Positions 1-7,500 of a DNA stretch of 22,577 bases are shown here, in pieces. Position numbers and translations under genes: made by a program. The notes beneath the pieces are model-generated. The model was not told the DNA's origin. It saw only the letters and a program-made list of their open reading frames with translations, and did not search any database. How positions within the stretch are numbered: the stretch's first letter is position 1; each line of letters opens with the position of its first letter. The stretch comes from CAYFJO01 sp964343305 (GTDB lineage Bacteria > Planctomycetota > Planctomycetia > Pirellulales > Pirellulaceae): contig CAYFJO010000155.1 of NCBI GenBank assembly GCA_964343305.1, forward strand, positions 1-22,577, in the 5' to 3' direction.

Positions 1-474
1 CCCATAATACTTGTCGAAACGCCTGTTGTAATCTGAAATAATTCCGGCTTAGGTTCGGTCGAGTTGTGCGTTGATCGAGGCTCTTGGAGCGAGATTGCCG
101 ATGCGACCCATGATGTCGTCGTCGGCGCGACAAAATATAGTTTTCTTCTCACGGCTGACCAACGAGTTGCGGTGATGTGGAACGTGACGGTCAACTTTTT
201 ACCTTGGCGAACCGAAAACCAGTTGTAGAATTGGGCTATCAACATCGCATCCGGTCATTGACCGAAGGGGAAGCCCTTCCCATCAGCAAACGGGCAACAG
301 TCCAGGCTGTCTTCTTCATTGCCCTTCTCTTGGGCTACGCAGCTTGAAACTGCGAGCGGCGAGATGACGCGCATTCGATTCCATTGTGATCGTTTGCAGG
401 TTCGTGCGAGTCCTCGTAATGACCGAAGTAGTCGTCAGGCAACGCATGACGATGCAGTTTGAGGAAGGGAGAGG
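1..474. other. Element-internal stretch without a convincing gene
   Basis: This is the visible left end of the integrated element that carries the recombinase at 914. Two short overlapping open frames occur on the plus strand. One is open from 52 to 231 without a good start. The other runs 177-347, from a GTG, and would give about 56 residues ending in a hydrophobic stretch (FFIALLLGYAA). Neither has a clear ribosome binding site or a family I recognise. On the minus strand positions 1-45 are open and may be the start of a gene that leaves the window. I see no RNA gene or repeat here. Confidence 0.35.
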
Positions 475-786
475 ATGACTGACGTTCAGAAAGAAACAAC
501 GATCATTAACCGCATCGTGAAGACACCGATGCGTGATTTAACTTTCACAGATTTCGCCACGTTGCGGAGCGGGCGTGATCGTTTCAGCACGACGAGGTTT
601 GCGGAACTACGAGCGGGCGTGTTGCCCAACGAATATGCGAGAGTAAAGCTGGCGTTCCCGAAACGACGTGAGTTGAAAAGCTGTTTGCGGTGGATGCTTC
701 GCGGGCTACCGATTGACAAAGCAATCCGAAAGGTGGCCGTAGATCGAGCAATTCAGAGCAATTGTCGTCGTGCGAACACCACGTAG
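475..786 (+). CDS. Small basic hypothetical protein upstream of the recombinase
   Basis: 103 aa, rich in Arg and Lys, no membrane segment and no family I recognise. The ATG at 475 is preceded by a purine-rich run at 461-474 (GAGGAAGGGAGAGG) that gives a good ribosome binding site, which is the main reason to believe the gene. The C-terminal third (about residues 68-95) alternates hydrophobic and basic positions and could form a helix-turn-helix, but this is a weak impression. It lies 127 bp upstream of the large serine recombinase on the same strand, inside the same element. Small basic proteins next to such recombinases are sometimes recombination directionality factors or transcription regulators. 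That role is a guess from position only. Confidence 0.5.
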   Translation: MTDVQKETTIINRIVKTPMRDLTFTDFATLRSGRDRFSTTRFAELRAGVLPNEYARVKLAFPKRRELKSCLRWMLRGLPIDKAIRKVAVDRAIQSNCRRANTT

Positions 787-913
787 CCGTGCGATTTTGA
801 ACCCTCGGCATTCCTCGGTGTCTATTTAGAATTGTTCCGCGCGTAACAGAATGGCCTACATCCAGTCCGTCTGCGGCGATTTATTCATGCGAAAGAGAAG
901 ATGAGGTGCTATT

Positions 914-2920
914 GTGGAATTGACTGGACGAGGAGCGGCGTACATCAGGATTTCAACCACGGACCAAGACGTAAAAAGGCAGTATGAGACAATCCATGCG
1001 ACTCTGGAACGTCAGGGTGTTCCAATCAACAGCATCCAATACTTTGAAGACCAAGGATACGCCCGCGACGACATCAACCGCCCCGACTTTCAGCGACTTT
1101 TGCAGCAGGTAGAATTGGGGGAGCTTGATTGGGTTCTCGTAGATCGTCAGGATCGCTTTGGCACGAAGGACGCCGAAGATTTTGTCCACTTTCGTCGCAT
1201 TCTCAACCAGAATCACTGTCGATTGCTTACGTGCGACGGTCAAGACCTGACGAACAAGGATATAGGCACCTTGATTTTAGGGATTCTGAACGCCGACAAG
1301 TCCAGAAGCGAGCAGATCGAGAAATCAAATCGTGTATTGAAGGGGCAGGTCGTGAAAGCGCGGCAGGGATTGTACTTGGGTGGTCTGCCCCCGTTTGCGC
1401 TGGACGTGGTTTGCTTTCGGTCACTGGATGACTTCACGGAGGAATGGCGTGTCGTCTACGACGGAAAGAAGCGACGGCGCAAGGTACTTCCTGATGGCCG
1501 ATCTGTACGATACGACGGCGAAGGCAACATGCCTAAACAAGAAGGAAACCAAGTATTGAGGCTTTGGCCGAGTACAGAACAAAACAAGCTCGATGCAGTG
1601 AGAAATGTGTTTTCCACATATGCGACGGAGGCAATTAGTTTCACAAAGCTGGCGAGGCTCCTCAACGAATCGGGATTTCGCGCTGGTGGTGGGACGATGT
1701 TCCAGTCTGAGAACATACTTGACCTGCTCAACAATCCGGCCTACATCGGCAAGCCAGCTTGGAACAAAAGGCACGTTGGAAAATTTCACCGATGGAAAGA
1801 TGGGCAGGCGATCCAAGTTGATGACGACGGAAGGCAATGCCTTGAAAACCCACGCGAAGACTGGATCGTGTTAGAGACGAATCTGTATCCACCGATTGTC
1901 GATTCGGATATTTGGACCGGAGTGCAGACAAAACTTGATCTCCGACAGGTGAAGCCGCGCACGCCTCGTAACGAAAAATTCATTTTGTCTGGAATGCTCG
2001 TTTGCGGAAACTGCGACGTGCCAATGGTAGCCGGTACGCGGAAGAAGCGAAATGGAAGCATCGGCCTCGAATACTACTGCTCCACGTATCAAAACTGGGT
2101 GGCCGCAGGAAGGGTTGGGCAATGCGACTGTCTGCGACACACGGTTGAGCAGAGTCTTGTCTTTGGATTCGTGGAGCAGTATTTGGTTGACATCCAAGAA
2201 GAATTAAAAGCCGTTCGGGAATCGGCTGTAAGTGGTGTGCTCTCGCCGCTAAAACAACATCGGCATCGCCACAGCGAGCTATGGGGAGAAATGCTATCGA
2301 GTGTTCTGGAAATGCACCAATATGTTCAAAGTCGTCTGAAAAACGGTGCAGCGATTCCTCCTGAGATTACGGTCGAGGTTGGAGACTTGGGGGCGATCAA
2401 GCCACTCTATCTAGTCTTGAGAAACGAGGAATTTGCTCACCTCGATGCAGAGTATAAGCGGCTCGATGACGAACACACGGAATTGACAAGCAGGTTCGCG
2501 GCGATGCCAAAGGACGGATGGGATCGGTGCCGGGACAAGGTACTGGGTCAGATTGGCAAATTGGAACAACGGCTCAACGATGTCGAAGATCGTCGAGTCA
2601 ACCGTGCCGAGCGCTACGAGGCATCGGAAAGAATGCTGTTGGATTTGGAGCGGGCAATAGACCACGCTAGGCAATCCCTGGTCGCTGACGCTAAGCGACA
2701 GGCAAACCGGCGTCAAATTGAGGCCCTCCGCGGCGCGATTCAGTCTATCGAGATTTGGTTCGAGCCACTTGGCCCCGATGATCCGGTTCCAACAGGACGT
2801 GTCCGCAAGGGTGGTTCAAAGCCTGTGAAAATCCGCATAACTCCCACGGTTGGCGAGCCATTCGAGCGGGGTTTTGACAACATCAGGGACAACCGTGCAA
2901 GCAGCCGCGATACGGATTGA
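914..2920 (+). CDS. Large serine recombinase (site-specific integrase)
   Basis: 668 aa, the size of large serine integrases. The N-terminal resolvase domain (about 7-150) has the signature Y10-I-R12-I-S14-T with Ser14 as the expected nucleophile, the D77-R78 pair in VDRQDR, and RPDFQRLL at 56-63. A recombinase domain follows (about 225-335, with LLNNPAYIGK), then a zinc ribbon with C364-x2-C367, C389 and C404/C406, then a charged, probably coiled-coil segment around 500-620. The GTG at 914 is the first possible start after an in-frame stop at 902, with GAGG just upstream. Such enzymes join attP and attB through a 2-bp staggered cut and a 5'-phosphoserine link. The gene lies at the very end of its element: the last ten or so codons (from about 2890) and the stop lie in sequence of the interrupted radical SAM gene. 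Confidence 0.95.
   Translation: MELTGRGAAYIRISTTDQDVKRQYETIHATLERQGVPINSIQYFEDQGYARDDINRPDFQRLLQQVELGELDWVLVDRQDRFGTKDAEDFVHFRRILNQNHCRLLTCDGQDLTNKDIGTLILGILNADKSRSEQIEKSNRVLKGQVVKARQGLYLGGLPPFALDVVCFRSLDDFTEEWRVVYDGKKRRRKVLPDGRSVRYDGEGNMPKQEGNQVLRLWPSTEQNKLDAVRNVFSTYATEAISFTKLARLLNESGFRAGGGTMFQSENILDLLNNPAYIGKPAWNKRHVGKFHRWKDGQAIQVDDDGRQCLENPREDWIVLETNLYPPIVDSDIWTGVQTKLDLRQVKPRTPRNEKFILSGMLVCGNCDVPMVAGTRKKRNGSIGLEYYCSTYQNWVAAGRVGQCDCLRHTVEQSLVFGFVEQYLVDIQEELKAVRESAVSGVLSPLKQHRHRHSELWGEMLSSVLEMHQYVQSRLKNGAAIPPEITVEVGDLGAIKPLYLVLRNEEFAHLDAEYKRLDDEHTELTSRFAAMPKDGWDRCRDKVLGQIGKLEQRLNDVEDRRVNRAERYEASERMLLDLERAIDHARQSLVADAKRQANRRQIEALRGAIQSIEIWFEPLGPDDPVPTGRVRKGGSKPVKIRITPTVGEPFERGFDNIRDNRASSRDTD
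2883..2900. other. Attachment-site junction of the serine-recombinase element
   Basis: Homology to the radical SAM gene runs leftward to about 2889 and then stops. To its left the sequence belongs to the recombinase gene and its element. The crossover core of large serine recombinases is only 2 bp, so the exact base cannot be fixed from one side. This is one hybrid att site. The partner site is outside the window. Confidence 0.7.
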
Positions 2921-3125
2921 CGCTCCAGCGAAAGTTGACGTCCGGACTGTCGTTTTCGCTGACGATGCTTTTTGAGTCGTCAACGAAGTACTCGGTGTGA
3001 CGTTTCTGGCCGCCCGCCAACATCTCGTCGTCGGTGAGATGTTCAAAGTCGACCTCCAGATGGATCTGCTCAAACCGGTTGGGCAGGTTGAGGTTCGATC
3101 CTCGGCCTGTGGGGAACTTGGTCAT
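2886..3125 (-). pseudogene. Radical SAM protein (PA0069/Rv2578c type), cut off by the inserted element
   Basis: The minus-strand frame begins at ATG 3125 (a GTG at 3134 is an alternative). It gives about 79 residues that match the N-terminus of the SplB-related radical SAM family known as PA0069 or Rv2578c: GRGSNLNLPNRFE near residues 8-18, then FVDDSKSIVSENDSPDV, then WSVNPYRGCLHGC. Family members continue with YCYAR, which supplies the third cysteine of the CX3CX2C iron-sulfur motif. Here the match stops right after the second cysteine (codon 2889-2891), and a stop follows two codons later at 2883-2885. The rest of the gene is not in the window and should lie beyond the other end of the element. 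The product cannot hold the 4Fe-4S cluster, so the gene is inactive while the element is integrated. Confidence 0.85.
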
Positions 3126-3433
3126 GGCCAGCACTTCAGACTTCCGGCAAATGGGAAGATTTTGGAAGCCTTATTGAATCCGATGTTGGTGTTCGGGCTT
3201 GGCACACCAGTGTTTGGCTGGCCGTCATCGAAGCACAAAGACCGGGGCGTCAAAGTAAGAGATGTTTGACCTGGAAACTGAAACGAATATGAGGAATGGT
3301 CCGATTAGAAAATGGTGACATTCCCCACGCCAAAAACAAATAGGAAGTGTCACTTCGCGAGCCTTTTGCAACGAATCCATGCATCAGGCAGCAGGCTAGT
3401 CGCGAAGTTGCAACTCCCTAATTCGCTTAGAAA
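3126..3433. other. Intergenic stretch with a small imperfect inverted repeat
   Basis: About 300 bp between the start of the radical SAM gene and the 3' end of tRNA-Arg. It must contain the promoter of the radical SAM gene, which I cannot point to with confidence. An imperfect inverted repeat lies at 3315-3353 (GTGACATTCC against GGAAGTGTCAC). A second weak one pairs CTTCGCGA near 3353 with TCGCGAAG near 3399. Either could be a relic repeat or help end the tRNA transcript. No open frame here resembles a gene. Confidence 0.4.
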
Positions 3434-3507
3434 TACGCCCGGAAGGATTCGAACCTTCAACCCTCGGTTCCGAAGACCGATGCGCTATCCAATTGCGCCA
3501 CGGGCGC
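3434..3507 (-). tRNA. tRNA-Arg (anticodon TCG)
   Basis: A complete 74-nt cloverleaf on the minus strand. The acceptor stem is GCGCCCG with CGGGCGT (first pair G-U). The D arm is GCGC/GCGC. The anticodon arm is TCGGT-CTTCGGA-ACCGA with anticodon TCG, reading CGA and probably other CGN codons. The variable loop is GGGTT and the T arm is GAAGG-TTCGAAT-CCTTC. The discriminator base is A at 3434. CCA is not encoded. The gene is intact, so the neighbouring element did not use it as an attachment site. Confidence 0.97.
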
Positions 3508-3678
3508 CCGTAAGTTGCAGAATAGGGTTTTTGTGCCGCTTTTACAACTCGCCTGGAGCCTAAAAAACAAGTTGAATTATCGCCGAAAGACTTGACCACG
3601 CTTGGACTTGGATGCTATAAGCGCAGATGGCTGAAGCACTCTTTTCGCTTCTTGATTTTACAAGAAAACTTCGTGCCC

Positions 3679-4356
3679 ATGCAAATGGCTGACATCACTT
3701 TGCGCATTCTAGACGGTGCCGATCGAGGTCGCGTTTTCGAAAGCGTGATGCCGCCGGTAACGATCGGTCGTGAAGAGGGCAACACGATTCAGTTGAACGA
3801 CGAACGCGTCAGTCGCTACCATGTCAAGATTCAGGAAGACAACGAGAAGTTGGTGTTGACGGATTTGGAAAGCACCAACGGCACCAAGGTCAACGGCGAA
3901 GATATTCAATTGCGAATTCTACGTTTTGGTGACATGATCACCGTTGGGCGAAGTGTCATTCTTTACGGATCGCGCGACCAAATTGCCAATCGGTTGGCAC
4001 GGTTGCGTGGTGACGAAGGCGATAGTGGCGCGAACGGCGGTTCGAAACCGGACCAGGCTGCCCCGTTCGATTTTGGCTTGAATTGGAAAGACGATTCCGA
4101 TTTTCAAGCAACCTTGCACACACTCGAGCCACCCGATTTGCCCGAACGATTGACGCCCGGTCAGGCGGCCCAGTTGGCGGAATTGTTGGAATACCTGCAT
4201 ATCCGGATCCGGCATCTGTTAACGAGCGTCGACACGGATCGCAAGGCCAAGCATGTTCAATTGGATGCGGGACAATGGCAAGGGCTGCTTGATGTCCAGG
4301 CGCGATTGGCTGAGTATCTCAAACAGGTTGGCGAGCCAGGCGACGAGGGCGAATAA
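3679..4356 (+). CDS. FHA-domain protein
   Basis: 225 aa from the ATG at 3679; another ATG at 3685 is possible and the open frame extends to 3592 without a better start. Residues about 27-95 are a forkhead-associated domain, a phosphothreonine-binding module. The conserved points are visible: G30-R31, S45-R46-x-H48, and TNGTKVNG at 66-73. A low-complexity Gly/Ser/Asp linker follows, then a helical C-terminal part (about 140-220, QAAQLAELLEYLHIRIRHLL) with no family I recognise. There is no signal peptide or membrane segment, so it should act in the cytoplasm by binding a phosphorylated partner, probably one modified by a Ser/Thr kinase. No kinase gene is adjacent, so the partner is unknown. 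Confidence 0.9.
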   Translation: MQMADITLRILDGADRGRVFESVMPPVTIGREEGNTIQLNDERVSRYHVKIQEDNEKLVLTDLESTNGTKVNGEDIQLRILRFGDMITVGRSVILYGSRDQIANRLARLRGDEGDSGANGGSKPDQAAPFDFGLNWKDDSDFQATLHTLEPPDLPERLTPGQAAQLAELLEYLHIRIRHLLTSVDTDRKAKHVQLDAGQWQGLLDVQARLAEYLKQVGEPGDEGE

Positions 4357-4540
4357 GCCGTCGCGCGAGTTCTCTCCACCCTTCCAGGGGCTTGCCGCCG
4401 GACATCGGGGTTTTGCTGATTTTCCCGAATTCCGTGCCTCGGCACAGATTCTTGCGCTCCGATGCCGATAATTCTTTGATAGAGTTGTTGTTATTGTTTG
4501 ATTAAGATGTTCCCACGCTCGGATATGTGAGGATGAATCC

Positions 4541-4738
4541 ATGAAACCGCTCATCGAAACGCCCAGCGAACGATTGGACCGAGTCACACACCCATTGGAC
4601 AGTGATTCTGTCTTTGGTGGAATCGGTATAGCCATCATCATCGCCGCAGCCATTTTGACCATTCTTGGCATCACCGTCTCGATGGCGACAAGCGGGCTGG
4701 GTGGCTACTACAACGCGGTCATCGATTTGGCGTCCTAA
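4541..4738 (+). CDS. Small single-pass membrane protein
   Basis: 65 aa. One clear hydrophobic segment (about residues 26-49, GGIGIAIIIAAAILTILGITVSM) is preceded by a short polar N-terminus and followed by about 16 residues. The ATG at 4541 has a purine-rich GAGGATGAA just upstream, a fair ribosome binding site. I do not recognise a family. It lies between the FHA gene and the selenoprotein gene on the same strand, but gaps of about 180 and 140 bp argue against tight co-transcription. A GTCGGCTC/GAGTCGAC hairpin near 4770-4794 follows it but lacks a T-run. Confidence 0.6.
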   Translation: MKPLIETPSERLDRVTHPLDSDSVFGGIGIAIIIAAAILTILGITVSMATSGLGGYYNAVIDLAS

Positions 4739-4879
4739 TCAGCCCCATCCTGCCCGGACTTTCTACTTGACGTCGGCTCTTTTGGGAGTCGACAATCTAC
4801 TGTTGTGAATGTGCTTTGTTGCTTTCACCAACTCTGTGCAACACGTCTCTACAACACGCCTCCACAATGGAACTTGCCC

Positions 4880-6217
4880 ATGCCCCATCGACGACCACAT
4901 TGGTTATTTGCCATCACGTTGCTGGCGTCCGCGATTGCCCACGCCGCGCCCAACGAACGGGAACAGAAAGTCCGCGGCGACAAACAGAAAATGGACGCCG
5001 ATGATTTTTGGATTTACAACGACCTCGAGCGGGGCCAGTTGACTGGCAAGCGCGAAGGCAAGCCACTGATGGTTGCCTTTCGCTGCATCCCGTGAGGGCA
5101 CTGCAGTGAATTTGACGAGCAGGTTGTTCGTCGCGCACCGCAGATTCGCAGTTTGATGGACCAGTTCGTTTGTGTCCGTATGCCGCAGGTCAACAATATC
5201 GATTTAACGCGGTTTCAGTTCGACTACGATCTGACACTGGCGATCTTCTTCATGAACGCCGATGGCACGGTTTACGGCCGCTTTGGGACCCGTACCAGTG
5301 TTGACGACGCGACGGACGATATTTCGCTGGAAGGACTGGCGGAGTCGATGGCCGCGGTACTCAAACTTCACGAAGGCTATCCCAATAACAAAAAGTATCT
5401 CGACGGCAAGCAAGCCAAGCCGTCCGACTACAAGCGCCCCAACGATTTCCCTCAACTCCGCGGCAAATACAAAGACAACATTGATTACGACAGTTCGAAG
5501 GTCGTGCAAAGCTGCCTGCACTGTCACCAGATTCGCGACGCCCATCGTGCGGTTTATCGCAGCGCGAGTAAACCGATTCCCGATCGGATTCTGTATCCCT
5601 ATCCGATGCCGGACGTGTTGGGATTGCACCTCGATCCAAAGCACCGCGCCAAAGTTGCCAAGGTCGATCGGGGTTCGTGGGCAGCGAAGGCGGAATTGGA
5701 ACCAGGCGACGAGATTCTCACACTGGAAGGCCAGGCGATTGTTTCCACGGCCGATGTCCAGTGGGTTCTGCATCATGCTCCCGACCAGGGTCAACTCGAT
5801 GCGTTGCTTTCGCGAGGCGTCGACGTGGTGCATACCACGCTCACGCTGCCGAAGGATTGGCGGCACGCTAGCAAGATTGATTGGCGCGTCACCAGTTGGT
5901 CGCTGCGGCGCATGGGCACGGGCGGCATGAAGGTCGAAGCCGCCAGCAACGAAGTCCGTCGTCGAGCGAAACTGCAAGATGGCCAAATGGCGCTGTTGGT
6001 AAAACACACGGGCAAGTACGGACAACATGCCGTCGCTCATCGTGCCGGCGTCAAAGTGAACGACGTTGTGGTTGCCTTCGATGGACGCACCGACTTGATG
6101 AATGACTCGCAGTTGTTGGCGTACTCAGCAAAAAACACAAAACCGAATCAATTGGTTTCGGTCGTCGTGATGCGCGGCAGCCAGCGGCTGGAATTCAAAT
6201 TGAAGATGCAGCAGTAG
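4880..6217 (+). CDS. Thioredoxin-like/PDZ selenoprotein with in-frame UGA (Sec72)
   Basis: One frame from ATG 4880 to the stop at 6217 gives 445 aa if the TGA at 5093-5095 is read as selenocysteine. Residues 1-23 are a signal peptide ending AIAHA-AP, so the protein is exported. A thioredoxin-like domain follows with C69-I-P-U72-G-H-C75, a CxxU/UxxC redox motif, then SEFDEQVV and an FFMNADGTVYGRFG strand region. C212-L-H-C215-H216 is a CxxCH motif of the kind that binds heme c. A PDZ-like domain spans about 241-295 (SWAAKAELEPGDEIL) and a second about 378-445 (AGVKVNDVVVAFDG). From memory, a planctomycete family is named Trx7/PDZ domain-containing (seleno)protein, which fits. Both sides of the TGA are in the same frame, conserved in style, and a SECIS-like hairpin follows. 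An automatic annotation would likely call two ORFs (4880-5095 and 5153-6217). The alternative is a nonsense mutation or sequencing error at a Cys codon. Confidence 0.85.
5102..5142 (+). promoter_or_regulatory. Predicted bacterial SECIS element
   Basis: Downstream of the UGA at 5093-5095 the coding RNA can fold into a long hairpin. The lower stem pairs TGCAGTG (5102-5108) with CACCGCA (5136-5142) with one A-C mismatch. An internal loop follows. The upper stem pairs GACGAGC (5114-5120) with GTTCGTC (5126-5132), seven pairs including one G-U. The apical loop is AGGTT (5121-5125). A GG-U containing small loop on a GC-rich stem is what SelB recognises in E. coli fdhF. The loop begins 25 nt after the UGA, within the spacing known for bacterial SECIS elements. 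The fold was drawn by eye. Confidence 0.75.
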
Positions 6218-6242
6218 TGCTTTGATCAATAGAGTGTTGACT

Positions 6243-6271
6243 TGCGGAACGCACCATGATCAAGTTCCGCA
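6243..6271. terminator. Hairpin between convergent genes
   Basis: TGCGGAAC at 6243-6250 pairs perfectly with GTTCCGCA at 6264-6271 around a 13-nt loop. It sits in the 73-bp gap between two convergent genes, so it could end both transcripts. There is no T-run on either side, so it is not a classic intrinsic terminator. Confidence 0.35.
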
Positions 6272-6290
6272 CTTCACGCACCCCACGATC

Positions 6291-7421
6291 TCATTCCAAA
6301 GCGCGGTCATAGATCCGATGCGTTTTGATCCGTTCGCCGCCGCCGCGTTCGATGGTTTTCCAAGACATTTTGTTGTCTTCGGCGATCCACGAGAACTCGG
6401 CTTCATCGATGCCCCACTCTCGGATGTCGGGCACCAGGCGATCGAGCAGGATCAAACTGAGGCCCCATTTCTGGAATTCCGGCAAGACTTCGGCGGCAAG
6501 AATGCGAATCTTCTTAATCCCGCGCCGGTTCCATAACAATCGAAATAGGCCGAACGGAAACAGTCGCCCATCGGACGTCTTGATCCGCGGGTTGTAGTCG
6601 AGCAAGCCGAACACCGCGCCCACCGGACGGCCGTCGACTTCCGCGATCGACGTGATTTCCGGCACGATGAGATATTTGAGCGTGCCGACCAGGTGATCAA
6701 GTTCGGACTTGGTCATCGGCACAAAGCCCCAGTGGTTGACCATCGCCCGGTTATAGATGTCCAGAAACAGCCGCACGTCTTTGTCAAAGTTCGATTTGTC
6801 TAGTCGCCGCGTTTTCACGTTGAATCGCTCGGCGGCCTGATCGGCAATGACTTTGACTTTTTTGTCCTGTTTGTTGTCGAGATAACTGATGTGGCCCCAA
6901 TAGGAAAACAAGTTCTGGGCGGTTGTGAAGCCGTAGTTCTCGACCAACGGCTGGTAGTACGGCGGATTGTAGGTCGTCATGAACATCGGTGGCGAATCGA
7001 AGCCGTCGACGAGCAGGCCGATTTCGTAGTGCAGCGACGGATTCATCGGTCCGCGCATGGTGATCATGCCGCGCTCGACGAGCCAGTCCCGCGCGGCATC
7101 GAACAATGCATCGGCGACCGCTTGATCGTCGATCGATTCAAAGAAACCGAAGAAGCCAATCTGGTCGCCAAACCGCTGGTTGTGTGCGTGATTGACGATC
7201 GCGGCAATGCGACCACACGGCTGTCCATCTTGGTAGGCTAGAAATGTCTGCGACTCGCCATCGTCATAGAACGGATGATGGCTGTAACCGACGAGTTCCT
7301 TTTGATTCACTCGCAGCGGAGGAATCCAATGCGGATCGTCGCGATAAAGTTTCCACGGCAAGTGGAGGAACTGCTTCTTTTCAGAACGCGTTTCGACCGG
7401 TTTGCAGAGAACTTCGGGCAT
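6291..7421 (-). CDS. GNAT-like N-acetyltransferase family protein
   Basis: 376 aa from ATG 7421. A GTG/ATG-type start further out at 7448 would put nine residues inside a palindromic repeat, so 7421 is preferred. The N-terminal half has the pattern of a widespread family usually annotated as N-acetyltransferase: FLHLPWKLYRDDPHWIPPL, HPFYDDGESQTFLAYQDG, GRIAAIVNHAHN, GFFGFFES, MRGPMNPS and YNPPYY. The C-terminal half contains the acetyl-CoA-fold style strand AEVDGRPVGAVFGLLDYNP and LLDRLVPDIREWGIDEAEFSWI. It has no signal peptide. The substrate is unknown. It is convergent with the selenoprotein gene and has no operon partner in sight. Confidence 0.8.
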   Translation of the reverse strand: MPEVLCKPVETRSEKKQFLHLPWKLYRDDPHWIPPLRVNQKELVGYSHHPFYDDGESQTFLAYQDGQPCGRIAAIVNHAHNQRFGDQIGFFGFFESIDDQAVADALFDAARDWLVERGMITMRGPMNPSLHYEIGLLVDGFDSPPMFMTTYNPPYYQPLVENYGFTTAQNLFSYWGHISYLDNKQDKKVKVIADQAAERFNVKTRRLDKSNFDKDVRLFLDIYNRAMVNHWGFVPMTKSELDHLVGTLKYLIVPEITSIAEVDGRPVGAVFGLLDYNPRIKTSDGRLFPFGLFRLLWNRRGIKKIRILAAEVLPEFQKWGLSLILLDRLVPDIREWGIDEAEFSWIAEDNKMSWKTIERGGGERIKTHRIYDRALE

Positions 7422-7424
7422 AGC

Positions 7425-7485
7425 AGCTTGACTCTCCGAGTCGAGCATTGGGTGTGATGATGCTCGACTCAGAGAGTCAAGCTAC
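7425..7485. repeat. Palindromic repeat, AGCTTGACTCTC family
   Basis: Arms of 24 bp at 7425-7448 and 7460-7483 are inverted copies with one mismatch, separated by 11 nt. Read on the minus strand the unit starts with GTAG, the head typical of REP sequences mobilised by RAYT transposases. It lies just upstream of the acetyltransferase start, between two minus-strand genes. Confidence 0.85.
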
Positions 7486-7500
7486 GTGTTGAAACCGCCT

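Noticed and set aside
3434..3507. tRNA-Arg(TCG) as the attachment site of the serine-recombinase element
   Set aside because: The tRNA is intact and the homology break is at about 2889 inside the radical SAM gene. No tRNA repeat is seen on the left.
4805..5095. Short ORF of 96 aa ending at TGA, read as a complete small gene
   Set aside because: The thioredoxin-like domain is cut in the middle at its redox motif, the same frame continues for 374 codons, and a SECIS-like hairpin follows. It is better read as the N-terminal part of the selenoprotein, starting at 4880.
5204..6040. Long open frame of 278 codons on the minus strand
   Set aside because: It lies entirely opposite the selenoprotein gene, with no family resemblance. 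It is a shadow of codon bias.
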